Shown here: positions 5,017 through 5,035 of the stretch, piece after piece
How the letters are laid out: the number at the start of each line of letters is the position of its first letter
Position numbering within the stretch: the stretch's first letter is position 1
Assembly (NCBI GenBank): GCA_000715685.1
Contig: KL569532.1
Coordinates: forward strand, 8,469 to 13,503
Length of the DNA stretch: 5,035 nt
DNA from: Streptomyces lilacinus
GTDB taxonomy: Bacteria > Actinomycetota > Actinomycetes > Streptomycetales > Streptomycetaceae
Reading direction: 5' to 3'
Notes under the pieces: model-generated
Seen by the model: only the letters and a program-made list of their open reading frames with translations
What the model was told of the DNA's origin: nothing
Database searches by the model: none
Translations under genes and position numbers: made by a program

Positions 5017-5035
5017 CTGTCTCTTATACACATCT
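5017..5035 (-). other. Terminal Nextera/Tn5 mosaic-end adapter
   Basis: CTGTCTCTTATACACATCT is the full 19-bp mosaic end, read through from an insert that ends at 5016. On the minus strand it creates the well-known artefact peptide MCIRDR. It should be trimmed and no feature should extend into it. Confidence 0.99.

Noticed and set aside
4779..5033. A minus-strand open frame starting MCIRDR
   Set aside because: The start lies entirely in the Nextera adapter, and the rest is the reverse of a non-coding region and another gene's start.
3256..5035. Inverted mosaic-end sequences at 3256-3272 and 5017-5035 resembling the ends of a transposon carrying the lipase
   Set aside because: They are the hyperactive Tn5 mosaic ends used in library preparation, point outward from a library insert, and have no transposase or target duplication; they are adapters, not a mobile element.

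Overview
The window looks like high-GC actinobacterial DNA, most likely Streptomyces. The G+C is very high, third codon positions are strongly G/C, and start sites include GTG and TTG. One protein is an unmistakable member of the secreted SGNH lipase family typified by the Streptomyces rimosus and S. coelicolor enzymes. The sequence is not clean genomic DNA. It ends in a complete 19-bp Nextera/Tn5 mosaic-end adapter (5017-5035) and carries 17 bp of the same adapter internally (3256-3272). Nothing should be read across 3256-3272 as native sequence.

Left part (1-3255), all genes on the minus strand, in transcription order: the 3' part of a small hydrophobic membrane protein (2909-3255), a CelD/BcsL (FemAB-like) GNAT acyltransferase (1795-2907), a gap of about 375 bp with a possible promoter and a hairpin (1420-1794), a DPM1/DPG-synthase-like family 2 glycosyltransferase (598-1419), and a second family 2 glycosyltransferase (2-601) that overlaps its stop codon and runs out of the window. 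Two glycosyltransferases, a CelD-type acyltransferase and a small membrane protein are typical of an actinobacterial extracellular polysaccharide or cell-surface glycan locus. The substrates cannot be read from the sequence.

Right part (3273-5016): a minus-strand gene start (3273-3338, 22 codons) cut by the internal adapter, a 369-bp divergent control region full of inverted repeats and TTGAC boxes, a complete secreted SGNH lipase/esterase (3708-4511), a terminator-like hairpin (4545-4577), a non-coding stretch, and the first 29 codons of an unidentified gene (4929-5016) cut off by the terminal adapter.

The 22-codon start at 3338 and the truncated membrane protein ending at 2909 are on the same strand. 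They join in frame if exactly the 19-bp adapter-length slot (3254-3272) is removed. The two halves may therefore be true neighbours mis-joined at an adapter, with the polysaccharide genes divergent from the lipase, rather than unrelated pieces. I found no convincing new biological system. The points most worth a second look are the adapter junction and the inverted-repeat-rich lipase leader.
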